Source: Tateyamaria sp. (GTDB lineage Bacteria; Pseudomonadota; Alphaproteobacteria; Rhodobacterales; Rhodobacteraceae). Taken from it: a stretch of 38,930 bases of DNA. Numbering within the stretch: position 1 is the stretch's first letter; each line of letters opens with the position of its first letter. Positions 26,260-34,847 of this stretch are shown here, piece after piece. A model generated the notes under the pieces. The model ran no database searches, was not told where the DNA came from, and saw only the letters and a list, made by a program, of their open reading frames with translations. The position numbers and the translations under genes are program-made. The DNA lies in contig JABITU010000002.1 of NCBI GenBank assembly GCA_018668195.1, positions 1-38,930 on the forward strand, given 5' to 3'.

Positions 26260-27140
26260 TAGTATTCCACCTTTCTTTCAATATAGCGGAATTGGATAAC
26301 GGTCATCGCGATCACCATAATCATCAAGATCACAGATTGCGCCGCTGAACCGCCAAGATCAAGACCGACAAAACCATCGACATAAACCTTGTAAACAAGA
26401 ATCGTGGTGGCGTTTGCCGGTCCGCCCTGCGTCACAACATGAATGATGCCAAAGGTATCAAAAAAGGCATAAACTGCGTTTATTACCAGCAAAAAGAATG
26501 TCGTCGGCGATATCAAAGGTAAGACCAAATCCCAAAATCTGCGGATAGGGCCAGCACCATCAATTGCAGCCGCTTCGATGAATGATCGCGGGATCGATTG
26601 CATCGCGGCGAGATAGAATAAAAAGTTATAAGCGATTTGCTTCCACGCAGCGGCGATGACCACAAGCGTCATGGCCTGTCCACCGTTCAAATAGTGGTTC
26701 CAATCAATCCCCACCATGTCGAGCAGAAACGGAAAAATTCCAAGTGTTGGGTTGAACATGAACACCCAAAGGGCACCCGCCAGCACAGGCGCAACCGCAT
26801 AGGGCCAAATCAGCAATGTGCGATAAGCAGTAGCACCGCGCACAATTCGGTCAGCAAACCCGGCTAATATCAATGCAACCGACATCGACAAAAACGCGAC
26901 AGCAATCGAGAAAAAGATCGTGCGCCCGAAAGTGGACAGATATTTTTCGTCGTCAAACAATATCGAGAAATTTTCAAACCAGACAAACTCTGAGGAAAGC
27001 CCGAATGCGTCTTCTATAAGAAAGGATTGATAGATCGCCTGACTGGCTGGCCATATAAAGAATACGAGCGTGATCAGAACTTGGGGGGCAACCAGAACAT
27101 AGGGCAGAGCCGAGGTTGGGAAATGGACACGTTTGAGCAC
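26259..27140 (-). CDS. ugpA: Glycerol-3-phosphate ABC transporter permease UgpA
   Basis: 293-residue permease. It parallels E. coli Ugp[22 protein letters not shown], the long stretch around [21 protein letters not shown], and the EAA loop [22 protein letters not shown]. The GTG at 27140 is chosen because TGAGG lies five bases upstream and the product then starts as [10 protein letters not shown], the family length; the frame continues 18 residues further upstream. It follows ugpB after about 90 bases that carry a hairpin. Confidence 0.93.
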   Translation of the reverse strand: MLKRVHFPTSALPYVLVAPQVLITLVFFIWPASQAIYQSFLIEDAFGLSSEFVWFENFSILFDDEKYLSTFGRTIFFSIAVAFLSMSVALILAGFADRIVRGATAYRTLLIWPYAVAPVLAGALWVFMFNPTLGIFPFLLDMVGIDWNHYLNGGQAMTLVVIAAAWKQIAYNFLFYLAAMQSIPRSFIEAAAIDGAGPIRRFWDLVLPLISPTTFFLLVINAVYAFFDTFGIIHVVTQGGPANATTILVYKVYVDGFVGLDLGGSAAQSVILMIMVIAMTVIQFRYIERKVEY

Positions 27141-27178
27141 AAGAACCTCAAAGTCATATGGACTGGGGAGGAGAGCTG

Positions 27179-27210
27179 ATGCCCGGTCATCCAATCAGAA
27201 TGCCGGACAT
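27179..27210 (-). other. Intercistronic hairpin between ugpB and ugpA
   Basis: ATGCCCGGTCAT (27179-27190) and ATGCCGGACAT (27200-27210) pair almost completely around a nine-base loop, with one mismatch and one bulge. It lies about 19 bases after the ugpB stop. Such structures often protect an upstream binding-protein message or stop part of transcription, giving more binding protein than permease. That role is inference. Confidence 0.4.
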
Positions 27211-27228
27211 CAAAAGTTTATTTAGGTT

Positions 27229-28530
27229 TTAGTTCACCGTGCGTTCAAATTTGCGCAGCAACACATTGCCACGGTCAACCGCTGCGTCAAGCGCTTGCGA
27301 GGCGGTTTTGTCGCCAGCCCACAACGATTCCAGCTCTTCGTTTATAACGTCGCGGATCTGTACAAAGTTGCCAAACCGGAGGCCGCGTGAATTTGGCGTC
27401 GGTGTGTTCAAGCTAAGCTGTTTGATCGCTGTGTCGGTGCCGGGGTTGCTGTCATAAAACCCTTGTGTTTTGCTCAGCTCGTAAGCAGCGGTTGTGATCG
27501 GAACATAGCCGGTTTCCTGATGCCACCAAGCCTGCACCTCGGCAGAGGAAAGGTAGGTCATGAACTTGGACAGACCTTTGTATTCCTCAGCATCATGTCC
27601 AGCCAATGCCCAAAGTGTAGCACCGCCGATAATCGAGTTCTGCGGCGCATCAGCGACTGCAGTATCCAGCGGCAGCATAGTCTGACCAAAGTTGAACTCG
27701 GCCTGACTTTTAATCGAACCGTAGTAAGCTGACGAATTCATCCACATGCCGCATTCACCATTTGTAAACATCGGCAGACTGTCACCGCGGCGACCACCAT
27801 ATTTGAACAAGTTACCCTCGCTCATCGAAGCTATATCGTCCAGACGCGCCACCACACTGTCGTTGTTAAATGTGAACTCGGTATCAAATCCTGCGAAACC
27901 GTTTTCCTTGGTGCCAGTCTCGAGGTTGTGCCACGCCGAGAAGTTCTCGATCATGACCCAGGACTGCCAGCCAAATGACACGCCACACGCCATGCCATTG
28001 TCAACCAGCGCCTTGGCCGCAGTTTTGACATCGGCCCAGGTTTTGGGCGGCTCAACGCCTGCTGCACTCAGCGCGTCAGCATTGTACCACAGCACTGGTG
28101 TAGAGCTGTTGAACGGCATCGACAGCAATTCGCCTTCGGGCGTTTGGTAATAAGAGATAACAGCTGGCAAATAGTCCGACTTATCAAATGGCTCGCCGGA
28201 GTCTGCCATCATTTGCTCAACCGGATAGATTGCGCCTTTCGCGGCCATCATAGTGGCTGTTCCGACCTCGAAAACCTGCACAAGATGCGGGTGCTCTTTG
28301 GCCCGGAATGCTGCGACGGCCGCAGTCATGGTTTCAGTATAATTTCCTTTGTAAGCCGGAACCACTGTGTAGTCCGATTGGCTTGCATTAAAATCTGCTG
28401 CAATCTTGTCGACGCGCTCGCCATTGGTGCCGCCCATAGCATGCCACCATTGGATTTCCGTCTGCGCCATACTCACGCCGGCGCTGACCGTTGCGACAGC
28501 TGCGCTTAGACAAAAGGTTTTCCAAAGCAT
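27229..28530 (-). CDS. ugpB: sn-Glycerol-3-phosphate-binding periplasmic protein
   Basis: 433-residue extracellular solute-binding protein of the CUT1 type. A signal peptide ends near SMA22. The mature start TEIQWWHAMGGTNGERVDKIAADFN is the UgpB hallmark, and AYKGNYTETMTAAVAAFRAKEHPHLVQVFEVGTATM and MPFNSSTPVLWYNADAL further match. AGGGAGAA lies just before the ATG. It is the first gene of ugpBAECQ and is divergent from a LysR gene. Confidence 0.95.
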   Translation of the reverse strand: MLWKTFCLSAAVATVSAGVSMAQTEIQWWHAMGGTNGERVDKIAADFNASQSDYTVVPAYKGNYTETMTAAVAAFRAKEHPHLVQVFEVGTATMMAAKGAIYPVEQMMADSGEPFDKSDYLPAVISYYQTPEGELLSMPFNSSTPVLWYNADALSAAGVEPPKTWADVKTAAKALVDNGMACGVSFGWQSWVMIENFSAWHNLETGTKENGFAGFDTEFTFNNDSVVARLDDIASMSEGNLFKYGGRRGDSLPMFTNGECGMWMNSSAYYGSIKSQAEFNFGQTMLPLDTAVADAPQNSIIGGATLWALAGHDAEEYKGLSKFMTYLSSAEVQAWWHQETGYVPITTAAYELSKTQGFYDSNPGTDTAIKQLSLNTPTPNSRGLRFGNFVQIRDVINEELESLWAGDKTASQALDAAVDRGNVLLRKFERTVN

Positions 28531-28560
28531 TTCTGTTCTCCCTACAGTGTTATGTGGTCG

Positions 28561-28588
28561 ATCTTAGGCGGCAAGTGGAATAATGCAA
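28561..28588 (-). promoter_or_regulatory. Candidate promoter of the ugp operon
   Basis: On the minus strand TTGCAT (28583-28588) and TAAGAT (28561-28566) are 16 bases apart. The predicted start leaves a leader of about 25 bases before ugpB. I see no Pho-box-like CTGTCAT repeat in the 145-base intergenic region. Confidence 0.35.
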
Positions 28589-28599
28589 GCAAAAGATTA

Positions 28600-28628
28600 T
28601 TGGTGCTATTCATAATATAATATTATAT
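28600..28628 (+). promoter_or_regulatory. Candidate lysR promoter overlapping an AT palindrome
   Basis: TTGGTG (28600-28605) and TTATAT (28623-28628) are 17 bases apart on the plus strand. The perfect palindrome ATATAATATTATAT (28615-28628) covers the -10. A LysR protein bound there could repress its own gene while acting on the divergent ugp promoter. This is inferred from position only; AT-rich palindromes also arise by chance. Confidence 0.35.
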
Positions 28629-28675
28629 ATTACTTCAAAACTTCTTGTACAGTGATGTAAAAACAAGGTGGTCCA

Positions 28676-29599
28676 ATGAATTTCAAGCTTAGACAGCTCG
28701 AAGCCTTTCGTGCGATCGCACAAACTGGGTCTATCACGCGTGCTGCGACAGTTCTTGGAGTATCGCAGCCTGCAGTCAGCAGATTACTATCAGATTTTTC
28801 TAAGACAGTTGATTTTGAACTGTTTCGACGCGAAGGCGGCAACCTACTGCCAACTCACGAAGCGGAATACATGCTGGCCGAAACCACCCGTGTTTTCGAC
28901 AGCCTGAACCACCTTGAGGATCTGCGCCACGGCCTTAAAAAGGGGACAGTCGGCCACCTGCGGATCGCCTGCCTTCCTGGATTTGCCACAACGCATTTAC
29001 CCAAGGTGCTTTCCGATTTTCTAAAGGATCGTCCTCAGGTGACAGTCTTACTTGAGCCAGACCGTCCCGAGCGAATTTTGGAATGGATCATCGGACATCA
29101 ATACGATTGTGGAATAACAGATGGATTCGGGGGGCACTCTTCGATTGAGACCGAAAACATCTCAATTCCTGCCGTTTGTATAATGCCCAAAGGACACCCT
29201 TTGACCCAAAAAAGTGTAATAACGCCAGCCGACCTTCGAGAAGAAAAGTTGATTCACTCACGCCGCGACAGTGCTTTTTATAGCAATCTGGAAAAGGCGT
29301 TCACCGACTGCAATGAAAAAATAAAACACTGGATCGAAGTGCGTCAGTTTTCTGCCGCATGCACCATTGTTAGCGAAGGCCAAGGCGTTTCCATCGTAAG
29401 TGTGCTCGACGCGGAAGAGTACCGCGACCAAGGGGTTGAATACCGCCCATTTGAACCAAAAATAACCCACCTGTTATCATTACTGCGCCCAGTAACGGCG
29501 GGCAATTCCCCTTTGGTTAGGGATTTTTTACACCTGTTTACGAAAAGTCTCGCACCATTCTTGGCCCCATCAGGCCATGGGGATTCAAGTGCCATTTAA
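28676..29599 (+). CDS. LysR-family transcriptional regulator
   Basis: 307-residue regulator. The N-terminal winged helix-turn-helix reads LRQLEAFRAIAQTGSITRAATVLGVSQPAVSRLLSDFSK (about residues 5-45), and a ligand-binding domain starts near residue 90 (GHLRIACLPGFATTHLP). AAGGTGG precedes the ATG at good spacing. It is divergent from ugpB with 145 bases between, the usual layout for a LysR regulator and its target. It probably controls ugp in response to a glycerophosphate or related compound (inference). Confidence 0.9.
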   Translation: MNFKLRQLEAFRAIAQTGSITRAATVLGVSQPAVSRLLSDFSKTVDFELFRREGGNLLPTHEAEYMLAETTRVFDSLNHLEDLRHGLKKGTVGHLRIACLPGFATTHLPKVLSDFLKDRPQVTVLLEPDRPERILEWIIGHQYDCGITDGFGGHSSIETENISIPAVCIMPKGHPLTQKSVITPADLREEKLIHSRRDSAFYSNLEKAFTDCNEKIKHWIEVRQFSAACTIVSEGQGVSIVSVLDAEEYRDQGVEYRPFEPKITHLLSLLRPVTAGNSPLVRDFLHLFTKSLAPFLAPSGHGDSSAI

Positions 29600-29913
29600 A
29601 CAAAGTTCTTGGCGCTCCACACTCCGTCAGAGATAAATTTACAGGAATACTGTTGCGGCCATCTGGTTGATCCACCAGTGGCGCGCCATCAATCGATTAA
29701 GAAACTAACGTCCAAGAGCCCATCGCCGACGCGAAGATTGTCGCGCACGCCCTTGGTCAAGAAAAGCAGTGATGTCTGCAAAAGATGCGCAAGCGCCTTG
29801 TCAGACTTGAATAGGGAATTTTAAACCACTTTATGCAGGATTTTATTTGAACGCTTAATAAGCTGGAAAAGCCAGCATGTTGGATGTTTCATTCATTTTT
29901 TTTGCAGTATGGC
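29600..29913. other. Intergenic region between lysR and ccmG, convergent
   Basis: About 310 bases with no gene I can support. A short open frame at 29609-29824 has no clear ribosome site or motif. A hairpin (29862-29876) and an eight-T run near 29900 lie close to the ccmG end. Confidence 0.45.
29862..29876 (-). terminator. Hairpin after ccmG
   Basis: GCTGG-AAAAG-CCAGC forms a five-bp stem. On the minus strand it is followed by TTATTAAG and lies about 38 bases past the ccmG stop, so it may end the sec-ccm transcript. The stem is short. Confidence 0.35.
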
Positions 29914-30462
29914 TTAATTGCTCGTGTCGGCCATCGCCTCTTTCAAGGCTGGCAAAAACCGCTGCTGATAATCAGATCCGACCAATGGTCCAACATAGCG
30001 GAACAAAACCGTACCATCACCGTTCAGGATGAATGTCTCTGGTGGGGCCGTTACGCCCCAATCAATGGCAGAGCGCCCTTGAGGATCAAACGCCACAGCC
30101 ACGAACGGATTCCCGTCCCGTTCAAGATACGCCGAAGCAGGCCCTTCCGCGTCGCGGAAATTTACCCCAATGATAGGAATTCCATCAACCGCCATTTCCA
30201 AAAGCTTGGGGTGTTCAGCACGACAAGGTGGGCACCATGACGCCCAAAAGTTCACCAGTGTCACTTGGCCTCGCGTCAGGTCGCCCTCTCCAACGCCCGC
30301 AAAGTCAGCCAATGTTGCATCGGTCAGACCCGGCGCAGGTCCACCCACCCGGGTCGAGGGCAGTTCGTTTGGATTGTCACGAAACATGCCGATGGCTGCA
30401 AAAATAACAAAGCCCGCAAAGATCAGCGGCGGTGCCAACATCAACGGAGAGACCTTAGCCAT
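29914..30462 (-). CDS. ccmG: Thiol:disulfide oxidoreductase CcmG/DsbE
   Basis: 182-residue membrane-anchored periplasmic thioredoxin-like protein that helps reduce apocytochrome c before haem attachment (HelX in Rhodobacter). One N-terminal helix (about 8-26) is followed by the active site NFWASWCPPCRAEHP with C77 and C80, and APPETFILNGDG with the cis-proline strand. It overlaps ccmD by eight bases and is the last gene of the ccm cluster. Confidence 0.94.
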   Translation of the reverse strand: MAKVSPLMLAPPLIFAGFVIFAAIGMFRDNPNELPSTRVGGPAPGLTDATLADFAGVGEGDLTRGQVTLVNFWASWCPPCRAEHPKLLEMAVDGIPIIGVNFRDAEGPASAYLERDGNPFVAVAFDPQGRSAIDWGVTAPPETFILNGDGTVLFRYVGPLVGSDYQQRFLPALKEAMADTSN

Positions 30463-30610
30463 CCTGCGCGCCCCGCCGCTCTATATCGCGCATCTCGGCA
30501 CGTACGCGGCGGCCGTGCCACAGGCTGAATGCCACGATGGCCACCAACAGAACAATCGACACCACATAGGCAGAAAGCACTGCTTGCGCATATTTTCCAA
30601 GATCAGGCAT
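30455..30610 (-). CDS. ccmD: Haem exporter protein CcmD
   Basis: 51-residue small membrane protein read directly from the sequence between ccmG and ccmC. It begins MPDLGKYAQAVLSAYVVSIV, has one helix (about 10-32), and ends in a basic and acidic cytoplasmic tail (HGRRVRAEMRDIERR). The family's tyrosine in the helix (SAYVVS) is present. It overlaps ccmC and ccmG by eight bases each. CcmD releases holo-CcmE from the CcmABC complex. Confidence 0.92.
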   Translation of the reverse strand: MPDLGKYAQAVLSAYVVSIVLLVAIVAFSLWHGRRVRAEMRDIERRGAQDG

Positions 30611-31361
30611 CTCGCGCCTCCGCATGCAATTGGGTTGCCCGCGCCTCGCGCACGATCAGTGCGCGCGTTCTGCGTACGCGTATCTCTGTGCCCGTGCGGT
30701 ACAGCACCAACGCCAAAAACAGCAGAACAAAGCCCGCAATACAGAACAAAAGCGGTTGATAGAACACGTCTGAAACGTTCTCTTCCTTGTCAAGGCTCAG
30801 CGAGGCACCCTGATGCAAACCCTGATTCCAGAAGTTCACCGCATAGCGGCTCAGTATCGCAAAGACGCTGCCCACCAGGCACAGTATCGAGGTAAGATCG
30901 GCAGCACTGTCCGGATCTTCGATGGCTTTCCACAATGCAATATAACCGAGATAAAACAGAAACAGGATCAAAAACGATGTAAGCCGTGGGTCCCAAGCCC
31001 ACCAGGTGCCCCACATCGGTTGCCCCCAGATCGCACCTGTAAAAAGCGCGATCAGCGTCATGACAACACCAACGGGGGCGGCGGCCTTGGCTGCGAGGGC
31101 GGATACATGATGTCGCCGGATGATCCAGATCAACGATGCCACAAGCATCATGAACCACGCATTGATTGCCATTAATGCCGCAGGCACATGCAGATAGATG
31201 ATCTTGACGGTCGAACCTTGGCGGAAATCATTCGGTGTAAAGAAAAAGCCCCACACAAGACCGATGATCAGACACACAAATGCACCTGCCCAAAGCCACG
31301 GCAAGATCCGCTCACTCAGACCTAGAAACTTGACCGGATTTGCATATTTCCAAAGTGACAT
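30603..31361 (-). CDS. ccmC: Haem exporter/handling protein CcmC
   Basis: 252-residue six-helix membrane protein that loads haem on to CcmE. The tryptophan-rich motif WGTWWAWDPRLTS (from residue 117) and the two axial histidines H58 (YLHVP) and H183 (GLHQG) are present. AGGAAAACGAC precedes the ATG. It lies 47 bases after ccmB. Confidence 0.95.
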   Translation of the reverse strand: MSLWKYANPVKFLGLSERILPWLWAGAFVCLIIGLVWGFFFTPNDFRQGSTVKIIYLHVPAALMAINAWFMMLVASLIWIIRRHHVSALAAKAAAPVGVVMTLIALFTGAIWGQPMWGTWWAWDPRLTSFLILFLFYLGYIALWKAIEDPDSAADLTSILCLVGSVFAILSRYAVNFWNQGLHQGASLSLDKEENVSDVFYQPLLFCIAGFVLLFLALVLYRTGTEIRVRRTRALIVREARATQLHAEARDA

Positions 31362-31408
31362 GTCGTTTTCCTATTCGCTTGCCAGACTGTTCTCAATGCA
31401 AAATGCCG

Positions 31409-32065
31409 TTACCGCAAATTCACCCGTAATACGGCTGCCGCAGCAAAAGGCATCAGCGCCAGTACACAGCCCGTGATACCAGCCATGAGCAGCATCGGCG
31501 TGCTTGCATCAAGGCCAGCTGCCCCCCTGCGCGCAGCCTCCGCGCCAAAGATCAACGTCGGCACATAAAGCGGCAGCACCAGCAGCGACAACAGCAATCC
31601 TCCGCGCTTGATACCAACCGTCAGTGCAGCACCAAACGCGCCTATCATCGAAAGCGCAGGTGTGCCAAGCGCCAAGCTCACCACCACCGGAACGTATCCT
31701 GCCTCAGACAGGTTGAGCAAAATGCCAAGCACAGGGGCCACCAGCACCAGTGGCAGACCCGTGGTCAGCCAATGCGCAACAGCTTTGACCAACACCACCC
31801 CTTCCAGTGGCAAGGGCGAGGTTGCGAGCAGATCAAGCGCACCATCCTCCCAATCCACCGCCAACAACCGGTCCAGCGATAACAAACAAGCCAATAGCGC
31901 GCCCAACCACAGAACACCGACCGCAATTCGCGCCAAAAGGTCCGGCACAGGCCCCACGCTAAACGGCACCAGAACAACAACGATCAGAAAAAATGCGAGG
32001 CCCAGACCAAAGCCCCCCCCAGCCCGAAGCGCCAGCCGTAAATCTCGCACCAACAGCGCCCTCAT
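31409..32065 (-). CDS. ccmB: Haem exporter permease CcmB
   Basis: 218-residue membrane protein with six hydrophobic segments. It begins [18 protein letters not shown], and [22 protein letters not shown] and [27 protein letters not shown] are family patterns. It pairs with CcmA and overlaps it by four bases. Confidence 0.93.
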   Translation of the reverse strand: MRALLVRDLRLALRAGGGFGLGLAFFLIVVVLVPFSVGPVPDLLARIAVGVLWLGALLACLLSLDRLLAVDWEDGALDLLATSPLPLEGVVLVKAVAHWLTTGLPLVLVAPVLGILLNLSEAGYVPVVVSLALGTPALSMIGAFGAALTVGIKRGGLLLSLLVLPLYVPTLIFGAEAARRGAAGLDASTPMLLMAGITGCVLALMPFAAAAVLRVNLR

Positions 32066-32676
32066 AAGAATGCCTCGTCTACACTGTCCATCGCATTGGC
32101 CAAAGCCCGGAAAGGCGTCACATCCAAGACATCCGCTTCAAGACCAAGATCAATGTGCGTGGCAATCAACGCCGAACCACCCCCAGCCAGATGTCCGCGC
32201 ACCGCGTTTGCAAACAGTGCCACCGATGCCGCATCCAGCGAAACTGTTGGCTCGTCCAGAACCCAGATGGGCTGTCCGATGACCATCAAACGCGCCAAGC
32301 CCAATCGTCGCTTTTGCCCCGCCGACAAATGCCCTGCCCGCCGCGCAGCAAGGCCGCGCAGATCAAACGCATCCAACGCAGGCGCAATTGGTCCACCACC
32401 AAATACTGCCGCCCAAAAGTCTAAGTTCTCGGCCACGGTTAACGCTGCTTTTAAACCGTCGGCATGAGCGGAATATGCGATCCGCTCGTTCGCGCCCTCG
32501 ATGCGCCCGAACAGTGCGGGCTGCAACCCCGCCACTGTACGCAACAATGTTGTCTTGCCTGATCCGTTCGGTCCACGCAGCACCAATGTCGAACCTGGTG
32601 CCAGCGCAAAACTGACCCCAGCCAAAATCGGCATACCCCCGCGCGCCACCGCCAGTTCTGAAACAACTAAGTCCAT
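32062..32676 (-). CDS. ccmA: Cytochrome c biogenesis ATP-binding protein CcmA
   Basis: 204-residue ABC ATPase. Walker A is GPNGSGKTT, the signature is [14 protein letters not shown], Walker B is [15 protein letters not shown] hydrolysis by CcmA frees holo-CcmE. It is the first ccm gene and lies after an 86-base gap from the Mth938-like gene, where a weak promoter (TTGAAC-17-CATATT on the minus strand) could give separate expression. Confidence 0.94.
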   Translation of the reverse strand: MDLVVSELAVARGGMPILAGVSFALAPGSTLVLRGPNGSGKTTLLRTVAGLQPALFGRIEGANERIAYSAHADGLKAALTVAENLDFWAAVFGGGPIAPALDAFDLRGLAARRAGHLSAGQKRRLGLARLMVIGQPIWVLDEPTVSLDAASVALFANAVRGHLAGGGSALIATHIDLGLEADVLDVTPFRALANAMDSVDEAFL

Positions 32677-32709
32677 AGCTTAACCTGCTTCAATGGCAAA
32701 TATGGATAA

Positions 32710-32724
32710 AAACCCTGTCAGGTT
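32710..32724 (-). terminator. Small hairpin with T run before ccmA
   Basis: Minus strand AACCTGACAGGGTT can form a four-bp stem followed by TTT, between the Mth938-like gene and ccmA. The stem is short and the same bases overlap a promoter-like pattern, so the role is unclear. Confidence 0.25.
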
Positions 32725-32762
32725 CAAAAGATCCGTGAACACACTTGGCCGCCAGCACCCTT

Positions 32763-33116
32763 TCATACGGGCAACATTGCAAGGGCAATGCGGCGTCCCT
32801 CACTCAGAAGGATGTTGTAGGTCCGCGCGGCCGATGGCGACGCCATAACATCCAGCGCCAACCCAGCCTCTTCCAGCGTGCAGCGCAGCGCAGCGGGCAA
32901 ATGTGCTATTTCGCTACCAGTGCCAATGAACAACACGTCCACATGATCCACCAAGGCTAACAAGGGCTCTGGATCATCGAAACCAGCCCACGCACCGGTG
33001 CCCAATGGTCCGGTGAGCGCAGCACCCTCAATCACGTTGCCGCCAACGCGAAAAAATCCTGGTCCATAGCCTTCGACGGGCTTGGCATCGGAATATGTAA
33101 TCTCATTCAGACGCAT
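32763..33116 (-). CDS. Mth938-like domain protein (DUF498/AAMDC type)
   Basis: 117-residue protein of the Mth938/NDUFAF3-like family. It shows VEGYGPGFFRVGGNVIEGAALTGP, the VDVLFIGTGSEIAHLPAALR core, and ASPSAARTYNILLSEGRRIALAMLPV at the end. The mitochondrial relative NDUFAF3 helps assemble complex I; the bacterial role is not settled. The ATG at 33116 is chosen because AGGAG lies about seven bases upstream; the open frame extends 18 residues further. Confidence 0.87.
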   Translation of the reverse strand: MRLNEITYSDAKPVEGYGPGFFRVGGNVIEGAALTGPLGTGAWAGFDDPEPLLALVDHVDVLFIGTGSEIAHLPAALRCTLEEAGLALDVMASPSAARTYNILLSEGRRIALAMLPV

Positions 33117-33126
33117 CACATCGCTC

Positions 33127-33882
33127 CTAGCTTTTCCAAACGGGCAACCCCAGAATAGCCGAAGCCGCAATCACAAGGTAGGCCACTGCGCGAAAAACAT
33201 GCTCCGCGTCGGGGTCGAAGAACCGCGCGCCCAGTATGTTCGCCGCCATGTATACCGGCACAAGCAATAAGCCTACAAAAACCGCAACCGAATCCAGCAA
33301 CCCCAAAACGCCAAAGATCGCCAGCATCATCAGATCAATTCCGAGAAGATACAGTAAGAAATTAGCGCGGATGATTGCAATGGGCTTGGCACTGGCGAGG
33401 TAAAGTATGATCACGGGCGGGCCAGGAACGCCAGCAATGCCACCCAACAGACCGCCAAGCGCGCCCACTCCATACAGCGTGCGCTGCCCAACTGTTCCAG
33501 CATAGCGCCAGCCAGTAACCAACAGCACAAGCAATACAAGAACGGCGATTGAAACAGTCCAACCAAAGACTGCCGGGGCCATCATCGACAGCGCCCATAG
33601 CCCAACCGGAAGAGCCAGCGCCGCCCCCACCAAGATTCGCAATGCATCCCAGCGTTGACCCGCGTGCCAAGCACTGCGAAGGTTCGGTAATGGCCCCCAA
33701 AATTCGACAACAACAAGAAATGTAAGGGCCGCAAACGGTTCAAGTACAGAACTTGCAGCAGGCATGATGATCATCGCAGATCCAAAGCCCGAAAAGCCGC
33801 GCACGATGCCCGCCGCAATGATCGCACCAACCAACCACCACAACCCCGGCAAAGCCAGAGCCGAGCCGATCAGATCAGGCAT
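33127..33882 (-). CDS. TauE/SafE-family sulfite exporter-type permease
   Basis: 251-residue membrane protein with about eight helices. The family repeat is seen in GFSGFGSAMIIMPAASSVL and GGIAGVPGPPVIILYLAS. Members move small anions such as sulfite, sulfoacetate or organic acids; the substrate here is unknown. The ATG at 33882 lies inside the secF stop (ATGCCTGA), so it is coupled to secF; the frame is open 30 residues further upstream within secF. Confidence 0.85.
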   Translation of the reverse strand: MPDLIGSALALPGLWWLVGAIIAAGIVRGFSGFGSAMIIMPAASSVLEPFAALTFLVVVEFWGPLPNLRSAWHAGQRWDALRILVGAALALPVGLWALSMMAPAVFGWTVSIAVLVLLVLLVTGWRYAGTVGQRTLYGVGALGGLLGGIAGVPGPPVIILYLASAKPIAIIRANFLLYLLGIDLMMLAIFGVLGLLDSVAVFVGLLLVPVYMAANILGARFFDPDAEHVFRAVAYLVIAASAILGLPVWKS

Positions 33883-34843
33883 CAACGTTGGCAAATTGAT
33901 TTCCGGTCGTGTTGTCCGGCTTGTCCCAGTTTCGCTTAACGCCCAGCCATAACAGGATGGTCGACGCCACAAAGACCGAAGAATACGTACCGACGATCAC
34001 GCCCCAGATCATCGCAAAGACAAAACCCCGGATCACGTCTCCGCCAAGTACATAGAGAGCGATGAGCGCCAAAAGGGTCGTAACCGATGTCATCACCGTG
34101 CGACTGAGCGTCTCGTTGATCGAAACATTAAGCACTTCGTTAAGCGGCTTTTTCTTGTATTTGCGCAGGTTCTCTCGCACGCGGTCAAAGACAACCACTG
34201 TATCGTTCAGACTGTATCCAACAATGGTCAACAAGGCGGCGATAATGGCCAGATCAAATTTGATCTGAAGCGCCGAGAACACGCCAATGGTTAAGATTAC
34301 ATCATGGACCAATGCCGCCACCGCACCCAAAGCAAACTGCCATTCAAAGCGCAGCCAGATATAGACAAGAACCGCTCCAATAGCCAAAATCACAGCAAAA
34401 GCTGCGGTTTGGATCAACTCGCCTGACACTTTGGGGCCAACGGATTCAACTGACACAAACTTGATATCCGACACAGCTCCGCTGAGTGCCGCTTGCACGG
34501 CCCGAATGGTATCCGGCGTTACGGCTTCCTGACCATCTTGAGCCTGAATACGGATCATCGCCACGTTTTGATCTAAGTCAAAGGTCGGATCGAACACCTC
34601 GGTGATGGATATATCACCCAGCTCCAGCGGGGTCATCGCATCGCGATAGATGCCGATGTTGACAGGCTGTGTGCTTTCCGAGCGGATCGTTGTGCCGCCA
34701 CGAAAGTCGATTCCGAAGTTTAGCCCTAGCAGAATGAAGGAGGCAAAAGCCAAGACCATCATAACTGTCGAAATTCCAAGCCATACTTTCCAACGGCCAA
34801 AGAAATCAAAGGTGGTACTCTGTTTTACGAGTTTCAAACGCAT
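33875..34843 (-). CDS. secF: Protein translocase subunit SecF
   Basis: 322-residue membrane protein that with SecD uses proton flow to pull proteins through SecYEG. It shows LNFGIDFRGGTTI after the first helix, then VHDVILTIGVFS and VGYSLNDTVVVFDRVREN, the SecF hallmarks. The ATG at 34843 follows the secD stop by four bases with GAGGT before it; the open frame extends 13 residues into secD. Confidence 0.95.
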   Translation of the reverse strand: MRLKLVKQSTTFDFFGRWKVWLGISTVMMVLAFASFILLGLNFGIDFRGGTTIRSESTQPVNIGIYRDAMTPLELGDISITEVFDPTFDLDQNVAMIRIQAQDGQEAVTPDTIRAVQAALSGAVSDIKFVSVESVGPKVSGELIQTAAFAVILAIGAVLVYIWLRFEWQFALGAVAALVHDVILTIGVFSALQIKFDLAIIAALLTIVGYSLNDTVVVFDRVRENLRKYKKKPLNEVLNVSINETLSRTVMTSVTTLLALIALYVLGGDVIRGFVFAMIWGVIVGTYSSVFVASTILLWLGVKRNWDKPDNTTGNQFANVDA

Positions 34844-34847
34844 CGTC

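Noticed and set aside
29609..29824. 71-codon plus-strand frame after lysR
   Set aside because: No ribosome site, no motif and no neighbour context. Treated as intergenic.
30170..30895. Open frame of 241 codons on the plus strand
   Set aside because: Antisense to ccmG, ccmD and ccmC, rich in Pro/Arg/Ser as usual for GC-rich shadow frames.
31608..32282. Open frame of 224 codons on the plus strand
   Set aside because: Antisense to ccmB and ccmA, with threonine/serine/proline bias from the opposite coding strand.
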